From Wolbachia endosymbiont of Cylisticus convexus (GTDB lineage Bacteria > Pseudomonadota > Alphaproteobacteria > Rickettsiales > Anaplasmataceae), in NCBI RefSeq assembly GCF_003344345.1, contig NZ_QPIP01000103.1, positions 1-7,296 of the forward strand: a DNA stretch of 7,296 nt, given 5' to 3'. The notes below the pieces were generated by a model, which had not been told where the DNA came from, made no database searches, and saw nothing but the letters and a program-made list of their open reading frames with translations. Shown here in pieces: positions 5,180-7,296 of this stretch. Each line of letters starts with the position of its first letter. Within the stretch, counting starts at the first letter, position 1. The position numbers and the translations under genes were made by a program.

Positions 5180-6351
5180 AAATAGGTGCGGTACTTGATG
5201 GCAGTTTTAATACTGTAATAAAGGGAAGCAGTAGTCAACTTACCCGTCTTGGTGAGAATATAAGAAAGCTTGATTCATCTTTAAAATCAGTATCAAAGTT
5301 TAAGCAGTTGGGTAGTGATGTTTTAACTAGCAGAAGGTCATGGAAAGGTTTTGAGGATCAGGTAAAATCTTTAGCTAAACAAATGAAAGCAATAGAGAAA
5401 CCAAGCAAAACTTTAAAAGCTGAGTTTGATAAAGCTAAGTTTTCTGCAACAAAAGCAAAAGAAGCATATTTGAAAAAGAGAGATGCTTTGCATTCATTTA
5501 ATGAAGAAGTAAGGAAAAGTGGAAGAAATATTAAGTCATTAGTAAGTGATCAATATAAACTTGGTTCTTCTATTGAAGTGCTAAAAGGTAAGTATGGTAA
5601 GCTTGGGTCTGCAATACGTAGTCACCAAAGTTTTTTAGCAAGCAAAGCACATTTTAAGTCACAAATTATAGAAACTATTGGGCTAGGGCTAACGCTTGCA
5701 GCGCCAATTAAAGTTGCTGTTGATTTTGAATCGGCTATGGCTGATGTAAAGAAAGTAGTAAGGTTTGATAGTAAAAAAGATGAAGCTAATAAATTTGCTC
5801 AAGAGCTCAAAAAGTTGTCTCGTGAAATACCCTTGTCAGCTGCAGAATTAGCACAAATAGCTGCAAGTGGTGGTCAACTTGGTATTGAAAAAGAGGATCT
5901 TCTGGAATTTACAACAATAGTTGCTAAAATGACCACAGCGTTTGATATGTCGGCAGAAGAAGCTGGTAATGCTATTGCAAAAATATCCAATGTATATGGA
6001 ATTAAAGTTGATGGTATGGAAAATGTAGGTAACATAATAAACCATCTTTCAGATAATACTGCTGCTAAAGCAAAAGAAATGGTTCTTACACTGAATAGAA
6101 TTGGCGGTAATGCTAAACAATTTGGTTTAGAAATTGATCAAGCAAGTAGCTTAGCAAGTGCGTTCATAAGTTTAGGTAAACAACCTGAAAAAGCAGCAAC
6201 TGCTATAAATAACTTTCTTAGTAAACTACAGACCGCAAGAGAGCAAAGTCCCGAATTTCACGATGCATTAGATGAGATGGGAACAAGTATAGAAGAGCTA
6301 GAACAAACTATTAAAAAAAAATCCTCAAGAGGCAATATTGCAATTCCTTGA
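5161..6351 (+). pseudogene. Tail tape-measure protein (P2 T-like, TP901 type), N-terminal part, frameshifted
   Basis: The tape measure sets tail length and lies inside the tail tube. The first 396 residues read in this frame. A short N-terminal segment (SVLSIKIGAVLDGSF) leads into a long Lys/Ser-rich, coiled-coil-like region at about 30-165. The TP901-type tape-measure core begins near residue 181 (APIKVAVDFESAMADVKKVV). It continues through KLSREIPLSAAELAQIAASG, a Gly-Gln-Leu-Gly turn, AFDMSAEEAGNAIAKISNVY and LASAFISLGKQPEKAATAIN. The frame ends at 6349-6351, 12 codons after a run of nine A's (6313-6321) that throws it out of register. Homology resumes directly in the +1 frame. With eight A's the two parts would join seamlessly. 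The gene overlaps E' by 19 bases. Real mutation, slippage-rescued gene and sequencing error are all possible. Confidence 0.88.
6313..6321 (+). other. A9 tract at the tape-measure frameshift
   Basis: Nine A's follow codon 384 (ATT). In the upstream frame they read AAA AAA AAA TCC and lead to a TGA at 6349. Read as eight A's they give AAA AAA AAT CCT, continuing the tape-measure protein. The -1 frame closes at a TAA at 6357-6359, so only an eight- or eleven-A transcript, or a +1 ribosomal shift, restores the protein. Long A runs in AT-rich endosymbiont genomes are known sites of transcriptional slippage, and also of sequencing error. Confidence 0.85.
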
Positions 6352-7296
6352 AACCTTAAAAAAAATAAATGATCAAGAGCGAGCTGGTATTCTTATGAAT
6401 CTATTTGGTGCTGGGTTTCAAGATGACATTGCTCTTTTAGTAGGAAGCTTAGACATTTACAAGAAAGCTATTGAACATTTAGCTGATAAAGAAAAATATA
6501 ACGCTTCAATGCAGGACGAATTTAACAATCGGGCAAATACTACAGCTAATAAATTACAATTACTTAAAAATGCAGTATTTGAAGCTGGTATGAATCTAGG
6601 GTCAGTAATGTTGCCTACTTTAAATTATGTAGCTGGAAGTTTGAAAGCAATAACAGAGCGTATAGCTTCTTTTGCAGAAAAATATCCAACTTTAACTACG
6701 GCAATCATGAGTACTTTAGCAGCTTTGATAAGTTTGAAAGTCTTAGTAGTGGGATTAGGCTATGGAATTACTTTATTAGGAAGTACAATTTTTGGTCTTA
6801 AAGCAACAATACTGACAACATTTTCATCTTTATCAAGTATAGTTTTTCCTGCAGTAATAACAGGGCTAAGAGCAATAACACTCGCTGTAATGACTAACCC
6901 AATTGGACTTTTAATAGCGAGTCTTGTTGCTGGTGCAGTTTATGTTCTAACTAACTGGCAAAAAGTGAAAGACTTTTTCTCTAGCTTTTGGAAATCACTC
7001 ATTGAACCTATAGGAAAAGCTTTTTCATGGATGGGAAATACAGTTAGTAGCATATTTGCTGAGAATAGCCCGATTAGAAAATTTGAAAATAATGGAAATT
7101 TTGTTAATAAGCTTTCTAAAAATAGCATTTTCAGTAACGGAAACCCATTGACAAGTAATAGTGCTATTAAACAATTTTCAGAAAATAGTAAAGGCAATTT
7201 TGAGAGTTTTAAAGTTAAAGGTGTTATAGAAGAAAAAAGAGCTATAGAACAAGAAGAAGTTAAGAAAGCATTCAAGAAAAGTAGATGTGAAAATAG
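6320..7296 (+). pseudogene. Tail tape-measure protein, C-terminal part (out of frame, runs off the window)
   Basis: From the A-run onward this frame is open for 325 codons to the window end, with no stop. It begins NPQEAILQFLETLKKINDQE and contains GILMNLFGAGFQDDIALLVG, the usual continuation of the TP901 tape-measure core. The motif NRANTTANKLQLLKNAVFEA is followed by MNLGSVMLPTLNYVAGSL. A strongly hydrophobic, membrane-like region follows at about residues 514-602 of the restored protein, including ALISLKVLVVGLGYGITLLG and NPIGLLIASLVAGAVYVLTN, typical of tape measures. After it comes an Asn/Ser/Lys-rich tail. The restored protein has at least 711 visible residues (P2 gpT has about 815). 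It has no start codon or ribosome site of its own near 6320, so it would be made only if the A9 shift is bypassed. Confidence 0.85.

Noticed and set aside
6313..6359. Programmed -1 ribosomal frameshift at the A9 run
   Set aside because: The -1 frame stops at 6357-6359 after about a dozen codons. Only the +1 frame continues the protein, so the classic -1 mechanism does not restore it.
6940..7275. Antisense 111-codon ORF opposite the tape-measure end
   Set aside because: The + strand frame there continues the tape-measure protein without a stop. The antisense product is Leu/Ser/Phe-rich shadow sequence.
1..7296. CRISPR arrays, tRNA or rRNA genes, insertion-sequence terminal repeats, terminators
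   Set aside because: No regularly spaced repeats, no cloverleaf-like or rRNA-like sequence, and no GC-rich stem followed by a T run between genes were seen on reading through.

Overview
The window is an AT-rich (roughly two-thirds A+T by eye) stretch of a P2-like contractile-tail prophage. It carries a large serine recombinase gene directly against a broken tail sheath gene. Low GC, short intergenic gaps and the character of the sheath, tube and tape-measure proteins suggest an alphaproteobacterial endosymbiont prophage such as Wolbachia phage WO. That assignment is from recognition, not from a database search. All genes supported here are on the + strand.

Region 1 (1-313) holds the end of an unrecognised reading frame (stop at 134-136) and a small, doubtful ORF. 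Region 2 (314-3661) is a single uninterrupted 1115-residue ORF. It joins a complete large serine recombinase (about residues 1-538: catalytic Ser11, recombinase domain, zinc ribbon, coiled coil and family-like C-terminus) to a second large serine recombinase of a different subfamily. The second one lacks most of its catalytic domain, including the serine, but keeps its recombinase domain, zinc ribbon, coiled coil and C-terminal helix-turn-helix region.

Region 3 (3662-7296) is a tail operon in P2 order: FI (sheath, C-terminal half only), FII (tube), E with a -1 frameshift extension E' (tail assembly chaperones), and T (tape measure). The sheath homology starts within a few codons of the recombinase stop, and its N-terminal half is not in the window. 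This is the arrangement expected if a recombinase-bearing element had inserted into, or recombined with, the sheath gene. The tape-measure gene is split by a frameshift in a run of nine A's. Homology continues in the +1 frame to the window end.

Together FI, FII, E/E' and T would build the contractile tail: tube subunits polymerise around the tape measure, with E and E+E' as its chaperones, and the sheath forms around the tube. As read, the sheath is truncated and the tape measure is frameshifted, so this copy probably cannot make a normal tail. That could change if the insertion is excised and the A-run is rescued by slippage or proves to be a sequencing error. The most notable items are the double-recombinase fusion, its position at the sheath break, a T8 slippery site with a 15-bp RNA hairpin downstream, and the A9 tract in the tape measure.
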